Shown in pieces: positions 9,672 to 17,631 of a stretch of DNA of 62,309 bases. Positions within the stretch are counted from its first letter, which is position 1, and each line of letters starts with the position of its first letter. The notes beneath the pieces are model-generated. The model was given only the letters and a program-made list of their open reading frames with translations, searched no databases and was not told where the DNA came from. The DNA comes from Gemmatimonadota bacterium (GTDB taxonomy: Bacteria > 4572-55 > J002). The DNA is taken from positions 1 through 62,309 of the forward strand of contig RFFQ01000131.1 of NCBI GenBank assembly GCA_003697105.1. Reading direction: 5' to 3'. The position numbers and the translations under genes were made by a program.

Positions 9672-9756
9672 AGGAGGTGGAACTTACCTGATTGTGTTGA
9701 TCAGGACAAGTGCGAGAACTATGGGAAGGAGTCATTACGTATGTCAGACCTGTTAA
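9672..9756 (+). other. Possible leader peptide overlapping the M23 start
   Basis: AGGAGG at 9672-9677 stands well upstream of the real start at 9741. A short frame opens at CTG 9688 (10 nt away) or GTG 9694, runs for 20-22 codons and stops at 9754-9756, 16 nt inside the peptidase gene. The start codons are non-standard, so this is only a possibility. Confidence 0.2.
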
Positions 9757-10688
9757 AGGAAGAGAAGAAGACGCGTATTGTTTTGGTACCGCACAATACG
9801 GCGCGCGCGTGGAGTTGGGTCGTTCCAAATGTATTCTTTCGGGTTTGTGTTGGAATATTAATTACTATTTTTGTCGGCATCGCTGTTTTTGGTTGGGAAT
9901 ATACCCAGAAAGTTGTAAATGAGCAGAAATTAGCTCGATTAAAGTTACAAAATGAGTATTTGAAAGATAAGATTAGACACTATAGTCAAAATGTTGCGCT
10001 CCTTCAACACCAAATGGAACGCTACCGGAAGTTTGACACTGATATTCGCATCATTAGTGATTTAGAGATGCTCGACGCGGACGTGGCGAATGTGGGTGTC
10101 GGGGGAGCACCGGAAGTTTATCCGAAAATTGAAGAAATTCGTAAGTTAGACCCCGAATCGGCGAAGCTCATTGAAAATATCAAAATTAAACTCGATGAAC
10201 TGGAACGAAAAAGTCGCTTCCAAAAAGAAAGTTTTGAAGATATTGTGACCTCATTGACAAATCAGCAAGACTTTTGGAACCACACCCCGTCTATTTTACC
10301 GTGTAAAACAGGGTTGATTGGCTCCGGATTTGGTATGCGACGAGACCCCATCACGGGTAAATACCGGATGCATGAAGGTCAAGATATTCGGGCAAAAAAA
10401 GGAACACCGATTTATGCAACCGCGAATGGGACGGTTATCTTTGCGGGGCGAAAAGCCGGATATGGGTTGACGGTTGATATTGATCATGGTTACGGAATTC
10501 AAACCCGTTATGCCCATTGCTCCTTATTGAAAGTAAAGAAAGGGGATAGCGTTATTCGGGGTCAAGAGATCGCTTTAGTCGGGAGTACCGGACGTTCTAC
10601 TGGGGCACACCTTCACTATGAAATTCGAGTTGGAGTCAATAAAGTAAACCCCCTGAAGTATATCTTGCCCGATTCAATGACTCGGTAA
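9741..10688 (+). CDS. M23 (LytM-type) metallopeptidase with membrane anchor and coiled coil
   Basis: The protein has 315 residues from the ATG at 9741 with AAGGAG 9 nt upstream. It has a short cytoplasmic N-terminus, one membrane helix (about 30-52), a periplasmic coiled coil (about 55-100) and a linker. The C-terminal peptidase domain (about 190-310) carries the zinc ligands H211 and D215 (HEGQD), H259 (YAHC) and H290-x-H292 (AHLHYE), so the site looks complete. Enzymes of this type cut peptidoglycan cross-links. Some homologues with this anchor-plus-coil arrangement act in cell-shape control or as septal hydrolases. It is a single-gene unit between a strong promoter and a hairpin terminator. 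Confidence 0.93.
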   Translation: MSDLLKEEKKTRIVLVPHNTARAWSWVVPNVFFRVCVGILITIFVGIAVFGWEYTQKVVNEQKLARLKLQNEYLKDKIRHYSQNVALLQHQMERYRKFDTDIRIISDLEMLDADVANVGVGGAPEVYPKIEEIRKLDPESAKLIENIKIKLDELERKSRFQKESFEDIVTSLTNQQDFWNHTPSILPCKTGLIGSGFGMRRDPITGKYRMHEGQDIRAKKGTPIYATANGTVIFAGRKAGYGLTVDIDHGYGIQTRYAHCSLLKVKKGDSVIRGQEIALVGSTGRSTGAHLHYEIRVGVNKVNPLKYILPDSMTR

Positions 10689-10716
10689 TCGCAAACTGCA
10701 CTGAATGCAATGAATG

Positions 10717-10750
10717 CAAAAGCTGAATCCTTTTTAGGATTCAGCTTTTG
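10717..10750. terminator. Bidirectional intrinsic terminator
   Basis: A perfect 14-bp stem pairs CAAAAGCTGAATCC (10717-10730) with its complement at 10737-10750 around a 6-nt loop. The flanking A and T runs are part of the stem ends. It separates the convergent M23 gene and the von Willebrand lipoprotein gene. Confidence 0.8.
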
Positions 10751-10783
10751 GCGTTTAATAGAGACCTTTTTGAAATTTGATTT

Positions 10784-12295
10784 CTAGTCAATGCGCATTG
10801 TCCGGCGAACCAGTTCCAGAAACTCTACATCCCGGTCATCTCCGCCGGAGACGGCATTTTCCACAATAGCTTCCACATCCGCAAACCGGGTATTCACATA
10901 GGGACTTTCCCGTAGAATCTCGGCAAATTCCGCCACACCAGCTGTAAATTGAAACCGTCGCGAGGCTTGATCGAACTCGGCTGTGACCGCGTGACGAGGT
11001 ATCACCACATCCAGTGGAATGTCCGTGTGGCCACTGGGCTGTTTGTATCGTAAATGTACTGTACCCACATCACCCGAGACACCATCGACCAACTCAATCT
11101 CGTATAGGGCAGTCACCCGGTGCCCGGCGCCTATTTCCCCGGCATCGGTTGTTTCATCCTTGAAATCATCATCGTGAATTGCCCGATTTTCATACCCAAT
11201 GAGCCGGTAGCGACGCACCGCCTCTGGATTGAACTCAACCTGAACTTTCACATCCTTGGCAATGACTTCCATCACGCCGACCAATTCTTCGGTAAAAAGG
11301 CGTGCCGCTTCTGTTAAAGAATCAATGTAGTAATAATTGCCGTTCCCCATATCGGCTAATTGTTCCATGCCGTAATCGTTGTAGTTGCCTTGCCCAAAGC
11401 CCAGAGTGGAAAGGGTGATGCCTTCTTCCACATAGCTCCGGATCAGTTCAAACATTTCATCATGACTGGTGGGTCCTACATTGGCATCCCCATCGGAGCA
11501 GACTAAAATCCGATTCACACCATCCGGCAAAAATCCCTCTCGATTGATCTGGTAGGCATTTTGTAGTCCCGATGCCATTGCCGTACTTCCTCCCGCTTGT
11601 AGATCGCCAATCATTCCTTTGATAGACTCTCGATCCGCGTCCGAGAGAGAGGTGGGGGGTAAAATGGTACGGACACCGCCCGCATACGTACATACCGAAA
11701 TTAAATCACCTTCCCGCATTTCATCAATCAAAATGTACAAACTTTGTTTGACTAAATCCAGACGAGAGGTCATCGACCCCGAAATATCGATCAGGAAGGT
11801 TAAATTCCAAGGTTTGGTATTATCGATGACATTTCGCGCTTGTAAGCCAATCCGTAGCAAATGAAATTCATCGCCTCGAAATGGTGACCGCGCGCCATCC
11901 ACATATACCGCAAAAGGGTTATCATCCGGTGGGGGATAATCTTGCCGGAAATAATTGATGTACTCCTCCACCCGAACAGAGGCAGGCGGTGGCAGTTGAC
12001 CTTCATTGATTTTTTTGCGTCCAAAAGTGTACGATCCAGTGTCCACATCAATGCCAAATGTGGAAAGATTATCTTCATTTGTGTTTACAAAATTGTTATA
12101 GACCAAATCACCAAATTGTTCTTCGCCGGGGTAATAATCTCCTTCACTACCGCTATATGATCCGTCCCGGCCGAAATCACCCGCGGCGAGTTCGGGACTG
12201 CCAATATTGCGGTTCCTAGTGTCACAGCCGCTTAACGTGAGTCCCACGGCAAAAAACAGGCTTAAAAACAGGGTGAGTCGTCTAAAATAAAACAT
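10784..12295 (-). CDS. YfbK-like von Willebrand factor type A lipoprotein
   Basis: The protein has 503 residues. The signal peptide ends in a clear lipobox LSGC (C24). The family's N-terminal domain follows (NEDNLSTFGIDVDTGSYTF, about 73-125). The VWA domain carries the MIDAS motif DISGSMTS (about 170-177) with later metal-site residues in the segment CSDGDANVGPTSHDE. The C-terminal DUF3520-type domain ends in EFLELVRR. This matches the E. coli YfbK family of lipoproteins, whose function is not settled but which are assumed to bind protein partners through the metal site. It is the last gene of a minus-strand run after the small lipoprotein (12-nt gap), and it ends at a hairpin terminator. 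Confidence 0.92.
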   Translation of the reverse strand: MFYFRRLTLFLSLFFAVGLTLSGCDTRNRNIGSPELAAGDFGRDGSYSGSEGDYYPGEEQFGDLVYNNFVNTNEDNLSTFGIDVDTGSYTFGRKKINEGQLPPPASVRVEEYINYFRQDYPPPDDNPFAVYVDGARSPFRGDEFHLLRIGLQARNVIDNTKPWNLTFLIDISGSMTSRLDLVKQSLYILIDEMREGDLISVCTYAGGVRTILPPTSLSDADRESIKGMIGDLQAGGSTAMASGLQNAYQINREGFLPDGVNRILVCSDGDANVGPTSHDEMFELIRSYVEEGITLSTLGFGQGNYNDYGMEQLADMGNGNYYYIDSLTEAARLFTEELVGVMEVIAKDVKVQVEFNPEAVRRYRLIGYENRAIHDDDFKDETTDAGEIGAGHRVTALYEIELVDGVSGDVGTVHLRYKQPSGHTDIPLDVVIPRHAVTAEFDQASRRFQFTAGVAEFAEILRESPYVNTRFADVEAIVENAVSGGDDRDVEFLELVRRTMRID

Positions 12296-12307
12296 GGTAT
12301 TACCTCC

Positions 12308-12742
12308 TTAATATGATGATAGCTCGGAAACGACTAAAACCGCCCGGTAGCGTGAGGGCTTGATTGTTGTTTCAAATTTTTGGGGATAGGGGTGGACGTT
12401 TAGGAGTTCAATTGTGTATTCCCCCACGGTTTGAACGGCGGATTCGGGATGACCGGCACGAAGCGTCAGTTCAATCTCTTGCGGGGGGTTGTTGGAAGCT
12501 TGTAGTTTCAGCTTGATGACAACCTGCCCTTCCCATACACATTCAACCTGCTGAGGGCAGCGGGAATCTTCAACCACTTCGGCAAACGTGAGGGAAAGAC
12601 CGGTATCCTTTAAATGAACGGTCTGGTGCCATCCCAGCACAAACTGTTCACCCAAAGGGGACGTGGTGGTGGGCAGTGCAGAGGGTTGGCAACTGATGGC
12701 ACTCAGAACCCATCCAATGAGTAAAACATTGATTTTTTTCAT
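12308..12742 (-). CDS. Small lipoprotein with a DSRCPxxxxCVWEG motif
   Basis: The protein has 144 residues. The signal peptide ends in LSAISC, a lipobox. The body is predicted beta-rich and contains DSRCPQQVECVWEGQVVI, with two cysteines spaced C-x6-C that could form a disulfide or bind metal. Small secreted proteins with an R-C-P...C-x-W-x-G signature are widespread as unnamed families in Bacteroidota and related phyla; I know of no established function. The gene lies 57 nt downstream of the serpin gene and 12 nt upstream of the VWA lipoprotein, so the three are probably one envelope-directed unit. Confidence 0.7.
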   Translation of the reverse strand: MKKINVLLIGWVLSAISCQPSALPTTTSPLGEQFVLGWHQTVHLKDTGLSLTFAEVVEDSRCPQQVECVWEGQVVIKLKLQASNNPPQEIELTLRAGHPESAVQTVGEYTIELLNVHPYPQKFETTIKPSRYRAVLVVSELSSY

Positions 12743-12799
12743 GAGTTGACCTCCTCCTGATATGGTTTGAACAGCCCGGATCGCGAAGCTGTTTTCCTT

Positions 12800-14065
12800 T
12801 TATCCTTCCCAAACCGGATTCATCAGGCGACCCAGAAATAGAATCGCGCCGGATTGCCGCTCGCGGATGAGGTAAATAAACGGACGGTTCGCGAAAAATG
12901 TGAGTGGGAGAGAGACGGTTCCTACTTCTACGGCGGTTGCCGCGCCGGCAGTCGTGCCGCTTTCATCGACTTGTATAAACGCCTTATGCTTGACATCACT
13001 GATAAACAACGGATCATCTGCCGAAATCCCCCTGAAATCAGCTTGCATCGGGTCAAATGCGACACCCATGCCCAGCGCCGTTAATGCCGCTTTCAAGGAA
13101 AGATCATGGCTGAGACGGAATTTGGGTAGCGAAATTAGCAACTCGGTATCGTGTAATTCGTTCAACCATGCCGTCCACATCTCTACCGATAATTCCGCCA
13201 GAAGATCATCAACCGTGACATTATGATTTGGCAAGATAAGAGTCATGCTATATTGCCGGTTGCCATAAAGCAGATCGAGTATCTGTGCCTGCGCCGTATA
13301 TAGATGGGGCATGATAACCGGTTCCACAATATGCATCATCTGGCAAGGCACTGTGGAACCCTCTTCTAAATAAAACACGTCTGTTTGAGTCAGATTTTTA
13401 TTGAAGCGATAACGCCATTCCCCTTGAAAATAGATGGCGTTGATCAGGTACATCACCGCCTCCGGCGGAATGTGATCGATGACCGTCGGAATGGTGCCGT
13501 TTGTGCGTTGATTGACCCAATCATTGACCCGCCCTACGGTTTGGGGATCGGTAAAATCCGCGTCACGAATATCGGCTTGATAGTACGTTTGGTTACGGTG
13601 TAAAAAGTCCGGCAACACGGAAAATCCCTGTCGATACCAGATCGAATTTGCTAAACGAAAAGTGACATTCGGATCCAGAGATTGCAGAAGATCGATTAAA
13701 TCATGATAAGCGATGTTCATCTCCGCCAACGATAGTCCGTTGAGTTCAAGTGCAGATTGCATTGCCGCTTGTGTTTCACCGCTGGCGCCGTTATAGGTCA
13801 TTGCCAGTGCCATCGAGATACTCAGCGGCGAGATCAGGATATTTCCCGCATGTTCTGTTGCTAATTCCCGAAAAAGGGTAAAACTAAATTGGGTGTTACC
13901 GCTTAAAAGCGTCTGTTCAGGAGTCGTCAAGGTGCGGGGAAGTTCAGGGGCGGCGGTGGAAATCTCCACCGGAGGCTCGGTGATACTACCCGGAGAGCAA
14001 TTCCAAAATAAAAGGGTAGCACTCACCACTAAGATTAGGTTCAATTTAATCAATATGTTACACAT
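12800..14065 (-). CDS. Serpin (serine-protease inhibitor), probably membrane-tethered
   Basis: The protein has 421 residues from the ATG at 14065, which follows GGAGG by 5 nt; upstream in-frame starts lack such a site. A hydrophobic N-terminus (about 5-22) is followed by C23, but the lipobox (FWNC) is poor, so lipidation is uncertain. The serpin fold is clear: NILISPLSISMALAM (about 75-89), INAIYFQGEW (about 208-217) and LPKFRLSHDLSLKAALTALGM (about 313-333, interrupted here for brevity of match). The hinge region ESGTTAGAATAVEV follows, then FANRPFIYLI. The small-residue hinge is the type found in inhibitory serpins. Counting from hinge Gly370 as P15 puts Val384-Ser385 at P1-P1', suggesting an elastase- or subtilisin-like target. 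Bacterial serpins are uncommon and usually secreted. Confidence 0.92.
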   Translation of the reverse strand: MCNILIKLNLILVVSATLLFWNCSPGSITEPPVEISTAAPELPRTLTTPEQTLLSGNTQFSFTLFRELATEHAGNILISPLSISMALAMTYNGASGETQAAMQSALELNGLSLAEMNIAYHDLIDLLQSLDPNVTFRLANSIWYRQGFSVLPDFLHRNQTYYQADIRDADFTDPQTVGRVNDWVNQRTNGTIPTVIDHIPPEAVMYLINAIYFQGEWRYRFNKNLTQTDVFYLEEGSTVPCQMMHIVEPVIMPHLYTAQAQILDLLYGNRQYSMTLILPNHNVTVDDLLAELSVEMWTAWLNELHDTELLISLPKFRLSHDLSLKAALTALGMGVAFDPMQADFRGISADDPLFISDVKHKAFIQVDESGTTAGAATAVEVGTVSLPLTFFANRPFIYLIRERQSGAILFLGRLMNPVWEG

Positions 14066-14200
14066 AATCACCTCCATCGGGTAGGGGGTCATGGTGGTCT
14101 CACGTGTCGGTAGATTTGGTGCTCTTAATGGCACATGTTCTACTTGTAAGATGGAAAATACTGGCGTCCTTGCTGATTTTCTAAAGGAAAGGGGAGAAAA

Positions 14201-14234
14201 TGAGAAAAACCGGCAAGTGATAAGCTTGCCGGTT
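14201..14234 (-). terminator. Intrinsic terminator for the PNGase F-like gene
   Basis: A 10-bp perfect stem, AACCGGCAAG (14208-14217) with CTTGCCGGTT (14225-14234), has a 7-nt loop. Read on the minus strand it is followed by TTTCTCATTTTC. It sits 30 nt beyond the stop of the gene ending at 14265. Confidence 0.75.
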
Positions 14235-14264
14235 CATTTGTTAGGGTTCGTTTTTCAGTGGTTG

Positions 14265-16652
14265 TTAGCGCAATAGTACCATGGACTTGGTCTGGGTAAC
14301 GTCTGGCGTTTGTAACTGGTACAGATACATCCCGGATTTTACCGCCTCGCCGTGATCATTCGTACCATCCCAAACCAATGCCTGTTGACCGGCTTCAAAC
14401 CATGTATCCCGAAAAGCCCGTACCAACCTGCCCTGAACATCATAGATCTGGAGGTTGGCTACAGTGGCGACCGGTAAATCAAACCGGATTGTCGTGACCG
14501 GATTGAACGGATTGGGGTAGTTTTGGTACAAACGATAGGATTGGGGTACTTGGGTTTCAGCCGTGACCGGCTCAACATCTACAATATTAATATCCGCTTG
14601 CCCTTTCACCACTAGGTGATCCACAAACCAGCCCATGTTTCCATCATTGCGGTAGGCTCCCAGCCAAAAGCGGAACATAACATTTTCACCCGCATACTCG
14701 CTGAGGTCAAATTGAGCCAGTTGCCAGCCGTCACTCTGCCCAGTATAGCCGGGTGTTTGCCCCAAACCGACACACCGGTCAAAATCATAGCCGGTATTTG
14801 GTGTGATTAGCTCCCAATTTTCCCCGTGATCGGTAGAGATTTGCACTTGCCCGCCATCCCAATTCTGCCGGATGTCATACCAGTGGTAAAAACTAAGTTC
14901 GTAAGGGGGATCGGTTGCTCCGAGTGGATATTCCGGGCTGATCAGAAACATATCCCCAGGTCCGCTGTAAGCACCATCCAGATTGGTACCCCAGCTAAAA
15001 ATTCCGTGATAGGCGCCGTCGGGTCCCCCGCTCGATTGGGGTTCGCCCCATTCCCAGTCACCATCGCCGCTGAAGTTCCCATTATCTTCTTCAAAACTGT
15101 AGATCGGTATCAGCTCGAAATTGCGGGTTGCCGTCCCATTTGGCGGAATCGTCACCTGATACTCCGCGGGGAGGTGGTAAAGCCCGGTGGCACGCACTGT
15201 GTACGTTCCGATGGGAATATCGGTCATCACATAATTGCCGTTTTCGTCCGTAAAAACGGGAAAGAGCGGGGTATCCAGTAGTTCGATAAAGGCGGCAGGG
15301 ATGGGCACGTCACCGTCGTTATAGGCTTCTGCTACATGCCCGTCCAACGATCCGGTTGGTAAGAGCGGCATCACAAGGTCGTAAGTAACTTCCTGATCGA
15401 CCTCAATCGTGAACAGTCCGGTTGACCCCTCTTCATAGCCAAACTGGTAGGCATAGACGGAATACGTACCGGGGATCACAATTGGAAAATCATAAAAGCC
15501 GGAATCATTCGTTGTGGTCTCGTAAGGCAATGTACCAATGAGTTGTACGGGGATATTTGCCAGCGGGAGGCCCTCGCCATCGGTAATGGTTCCACTGACA
15601 CGCCCGCCGGGGGTTAAACGGTAAAAGAATAACTGCGTTTGGATGGCATAGACCGGTGGGGTGTGTCCGGTGTTGTTCCAGTTGCAATCTGTACAGGTGA
15701 TGCCATCCACGCAGTCGGGATTCGTCGGGCGGCACTCATTAAAATAGGGTTCGATGTTGTAATCCAGGACGTATTCTTCCCCCGGGGTGACCGCAGGTGT
15801 CAAATCGACATCCCACGGGATGACGCTTGCCCCGGGGCACCAACCGGCGCGGGGGTAAATCCAGGTGCCACCTTGGGGGCTACATGGGTTTTGCGGGCAA
15901 TCTGTCCGCCAGAGGTCTTGGAAGAAGCGGGTTGTATCCTCACCATCAATCACGTTGATGTCGTGCCACAGGATCGAGAACTCCGCGGCGTTTAGGGTAT
16001 TGCCTTGTCCGTGACCGGTGGTGATCATCCGGTATTTGAGCGAGTCAATATCCGCATCAATGGCAACGGTGATGGGGGTTAATGTCTCTTCCACCGGGTC
16101 TGCCGGATCACCGATCAGGGCGGAATCATCCTGCCACAAGTTTTGCACCCGGTATGCTACCATCCGGGGTTGTCCAACTTCAAACTCGAAGGTTGCCGTG
16201 ATCTGCCAACCCCGGTCGCCCCCAATCCATGATTCGATATAGCTTCGTAGGGTCACACTATCGCGCAAGACGGATTGGTAATCCGTGACATCATACACCC
16301 AATCACATGAGCCCGGATAGCCGGGTCCCACAATATTGTAAGGTGTGATGTAGCGGGCAATTTCCACATAGGTGGTGTCACTGGTCATCACCCGCAAGTG
16401 CCCGATCCGGTCCCACGGGTCGCAACCCGCGTCCGGGCAGTCAATGGTGATATAAAGCATGATGCGCTTCACCATCACACTGCTATCGGGAAAGGCAAAG
16501 GTTCCGTAGTGCGGAGTCGCCCAATTATGATTCAACTGGACGAAAGTGGGCACGGTGATAATATCACCGGGTTCGGGTTGTGCCTGTGCAGGGAACATGG
16601 TAAACACAAGGAGTACCATTAACGATAATTGAAAGATATGTATTTTAGGCAT
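14265..16652 (-). CDS. Secreted PNGase F-like protein with Cpe-like domains and FlgD-like sorting domain
   Basis: The protein has 795 residues from the ATG at 16652 with AGGAGGTG upstream. The signal peptide ends near AQAQ. The first part (to about residue 330) resembles the paired jelly-roll domains of peptide-N-glycosidase F: CDPWDRIGHLRV, ARYITPYNIVGPG and a Cys-rich segment near CRPTNPDCVDGITCTDC. Two carboxypeptidase-regulatory-like repeats follow (GRVSGTITDGEGLPLANIPV; GSLDGHVAEAYNDGDVPIP). Next comes a beta-sandwich of MAM or immune-inhibitor type. The C-terminus carries YQNYPNPFNPVTTIRF and ends in SMVLLR, the sorting/FlgD-like module typical of FCB-group exoproteins. The likely role is action on glycoproteins outside the cell; whether the PNGase catalytic acids are kept needs an alignment. 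Confidence 0.8.
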   Translation of the reverse strand: MPKIHIFQLSLMVLLVFTMFPAQAQPEPGDIITVPTFVQLNHNWATPHYGTFAFPDSSVMVKRIMLYITIDCPDAGCDPWDRIGHLRVMTSDTTYVEIARYITPYNIVGPGYPGSCDWVYDVTDYQSVLRDSVTLRSYIESWIGGDRGWQITATFEFEVGQPRMVAYRVQNLWQDDSALIGDPADPVEETLTPITVAIDADIDSLKYRMITTGHGQGNTLNAAEFSILWHDINVIDGEDTTRFFQDLWRTDCPQNPCSPQGGTWIYPRAGWCPGASVIPWDVDLTPAVTPGEEYVLDYNIEPYFNECRPTNPDCVDGITCTDCNWNNTGHTPPVYAIQTQLFFYRLTPGGRVSGTITDGEGLPLANIPVQLIGTLPYETTTNDSGFYDFPIVIPGTYSVYAYQFGYEEGSTGLFTIEVDQEVTYDLVMPLLPTGSLDGHVAEAYNDGDVPIPAAFIELLDTPLFPVFTDENGNYVMTDIPIGTYTVRATGLYHLPAEYQVTIPPNGTATRNFELIPIYSFEEDNGNFSGDGDWEWGEPQSSGGPDGAYHGIFSWGTNLDGAYSGPGDMFLISPEYPLGATDPPYELSFYHWYDIRQNWDGGQVQISTDHGENWELITPNTGYDFDRCVGLGQTPGYTGQSDGWQLAQFDLSEYAGENVMFRFWLGAYRNDGNMGWFVDHLVVKGQADINIVDVEPVTAETQVPQSYRLYQNYPNPFNPVTTIRFDLPVATVANLQIYDVQGRLVRAFRDTWFEAGQQALVWDGTNDHGEAVKSGMYLYQLQTPDVTQTKSMVLLR

Positions 16653-16681
16653 CAAACACCTCCTGTTAAGAGCTGAAGAAA

Positions 16682-16713
16682 GAGCCGTTGGGAGGGGTAT
16701 TCCCAAATGGCTC
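16682..16713 (-). promoter_or_regulatory. Hairpin upstream of the PNGase F-like gene
   Basis: GAGCC (16682-16686) and TTGGGA (16688-16693) pair with TCCCAA (16701-16706) and GGCTC (16709-16713). The structure would lie about 30 nt upstream of the start codon in the 5' UTR, or could be an operator. Confidence 0.4.
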
Positions 16714-16812
16714 GTAGTTTCGTTAAAAATTTAAAAAATAAAAATAAGAAGGCTATCATGGTCAAGGTTTCAATGCGCTTTCGCGCTTATCTGGATTCGG
16801 TAGGATACCCCC

Positions 16813-16841
16813 GTAGAGACGTTGCAATGCAACGTCTCTAC
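16813..16841. repeat. 29-bp perfect palindrome
   Basis: GTAGAGACGTTGCA is followed by a single A and then its exact reverse complement, giving 14-bp arms. This sequence type (GTAGAGACGTTGC...) is known to me as a dispersed palindromic repeat in several unrelated bacterial genomes. Confidence 0.8.
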
Positions 16842-16936
16842 TCTACGAATAATATGTTTCAATGCGCCTCCACGAGCCATTCGTGAATGCGAAAACCCCT
16901 GCCATAATGCGGATTTGGGGGCTAACGGTGGGTTGC

Positions 16937-16957
16937 TTCAAGTGCGTCGCACCTGAA
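16937..16957. repeat. 21-bp imperfect palindrome
   Basis: TTCAAGTGCG (16937-16946) and CGCACCTGAA (16948-16957) flank one T and pair with a single mismatch. It is a second, unrelated palindrome in the same gap. Confidence 0.55.
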
Positions 16958-17194
16958 TTGTAAAAGCACTATAGCATTGTCCACACCGGGTTGTCAAGAC
17001 CCCAGTTATCTTTTCAGCCCTGAAGGATACTATTTGATCCGAAATCGCTTATATTAAGGGCAAAAGATCAAAATAGCGCGAAAACATTTTTTTCATACCT
17101 GCGTGAAACACTTGATATAGCACAAGTTTCATAAGTATTCTTCAGAGCTGGGGCAGTTGTTTGCTGAATGGCGGTAATTTTTTCAATCAAGCGA

Positions 17195-17222
17195 TTGACA
17201 AACGATTTTCATGGTGTAAATT
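17195..17222 (+). promoter_or_regulatory. Candidate promoter for the small acidic protein
   Basis: TTGACA (17195-17200) is followed after 16 bp by TAAATT (17217-17222). It lies 58 bp upstream of the ATG at 17281. Confidence 0.45.
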
Positions 17223-17280
17223 ATAAAAGTTCGCCAACACATCCACTAGAAACACCCAATGTCTGCCGGGGGGATATCTC

Positions 17281-17532
17281 ATGAAAATTTCAATGAAACG
17301 CCTAAAACAGATCATCCTGAAAAATAAAGACTTAACGCCGGAAGAACTCCGTGCTGAACTGGAAAATGCAGAGCAGGAAGAAGCCGGTGAATTTGAATTT
17401 GATGAGACCTCGGTCGAGCTATCCTTGGATGACCTGCTGAACTCGACCGAAACGATGAGCGACGATTTAACTGTAGAACTCAATCTGAATGAGCGAGGAG
17501 AAGTGAAAATGCAGGCAAAAGCAAAAGTGTGA
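17281..17532 (+). CDS. Small acidic protein of unknown function
   Basis: The protein has 83 residues. The first 15 are basic (MKISMKRLKQIILKNK). The middle is strongly acidic and helical (LTPEELRAELENAEQEE), followed by an alternating acidic/hydrophobic part. There is no signal peptide and no Cys. Family not recognised. Support for the ORF comes from its codon structure, the candidate promoter upstream and its position 100 nt before the Spy-like gene in the same direction. Confidence 0.55.
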   Translation: MKISMKRLKQIILKNKDLTPEELRAELENAEQEEAGEFEFDETSVELSLDDLLNSTETMSDDLTVELNLNERGEVKMQAKAKV

Positions 17533-17559
17533 GCCGGTTTAAACCTTTGCCGCTGGAGG

Positions 17560-17631
17560 GGGTCTATCTCTACGAATCGCGATTCAAGAACCACTGAATG
17601 TATTTACCCTCATAAGAAAGGAGATAGACCC
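17560..17631 (+). promoter_or_regulatory. Inverted repeat that could cover the Spy-like gene's ribosome binding site
   Basis: GGGTCTATCTC (17560-17570) is exactly complementary to GAGATAGACCC (17621-17631). The second arm contains part of the AAGGAG Shine-Dalgarno region and ends at the base before the ATG at 17632. Between the arms lies a 12-bp palindrome GAATCGCGATTC (17574-17585). In RNA this could form a translation-blocking stem. Confidence 0.5.

Larger units (their letters stand above)
16714..17280. other. Gene-free stretch rich in palindromes
   Basis: This is the only long gap in the window. It holds an AT-rich segment, an 11-bp direct repeat TTTCAATGCGC at 16768-16778 and 16857-16867, and two palindromes listed separately. 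There is also a short inverted repeat CACGA/TCGTG (16871-16885) and a candidate promoter near 17195. I see no tRNA cloverleaf, no credible ORF and no transposase remnant. The clustering of palindromes suggests REP- or MITE-like intergenic repeats. Confidence 0.6.

Noticed and set aside
14826-15281. 151-codon plus-strand frame inside the PNGase F-like gene
   Set aside because: Antisense shadow of a gene with clear signal peptide and domains; no ribosome binding site or family resemblance.
16813-16841. Possible CRISPR repeat
   Set aside because: Only one copy, perfectly palindromic, with no spacer-repeat series and no cas gene.
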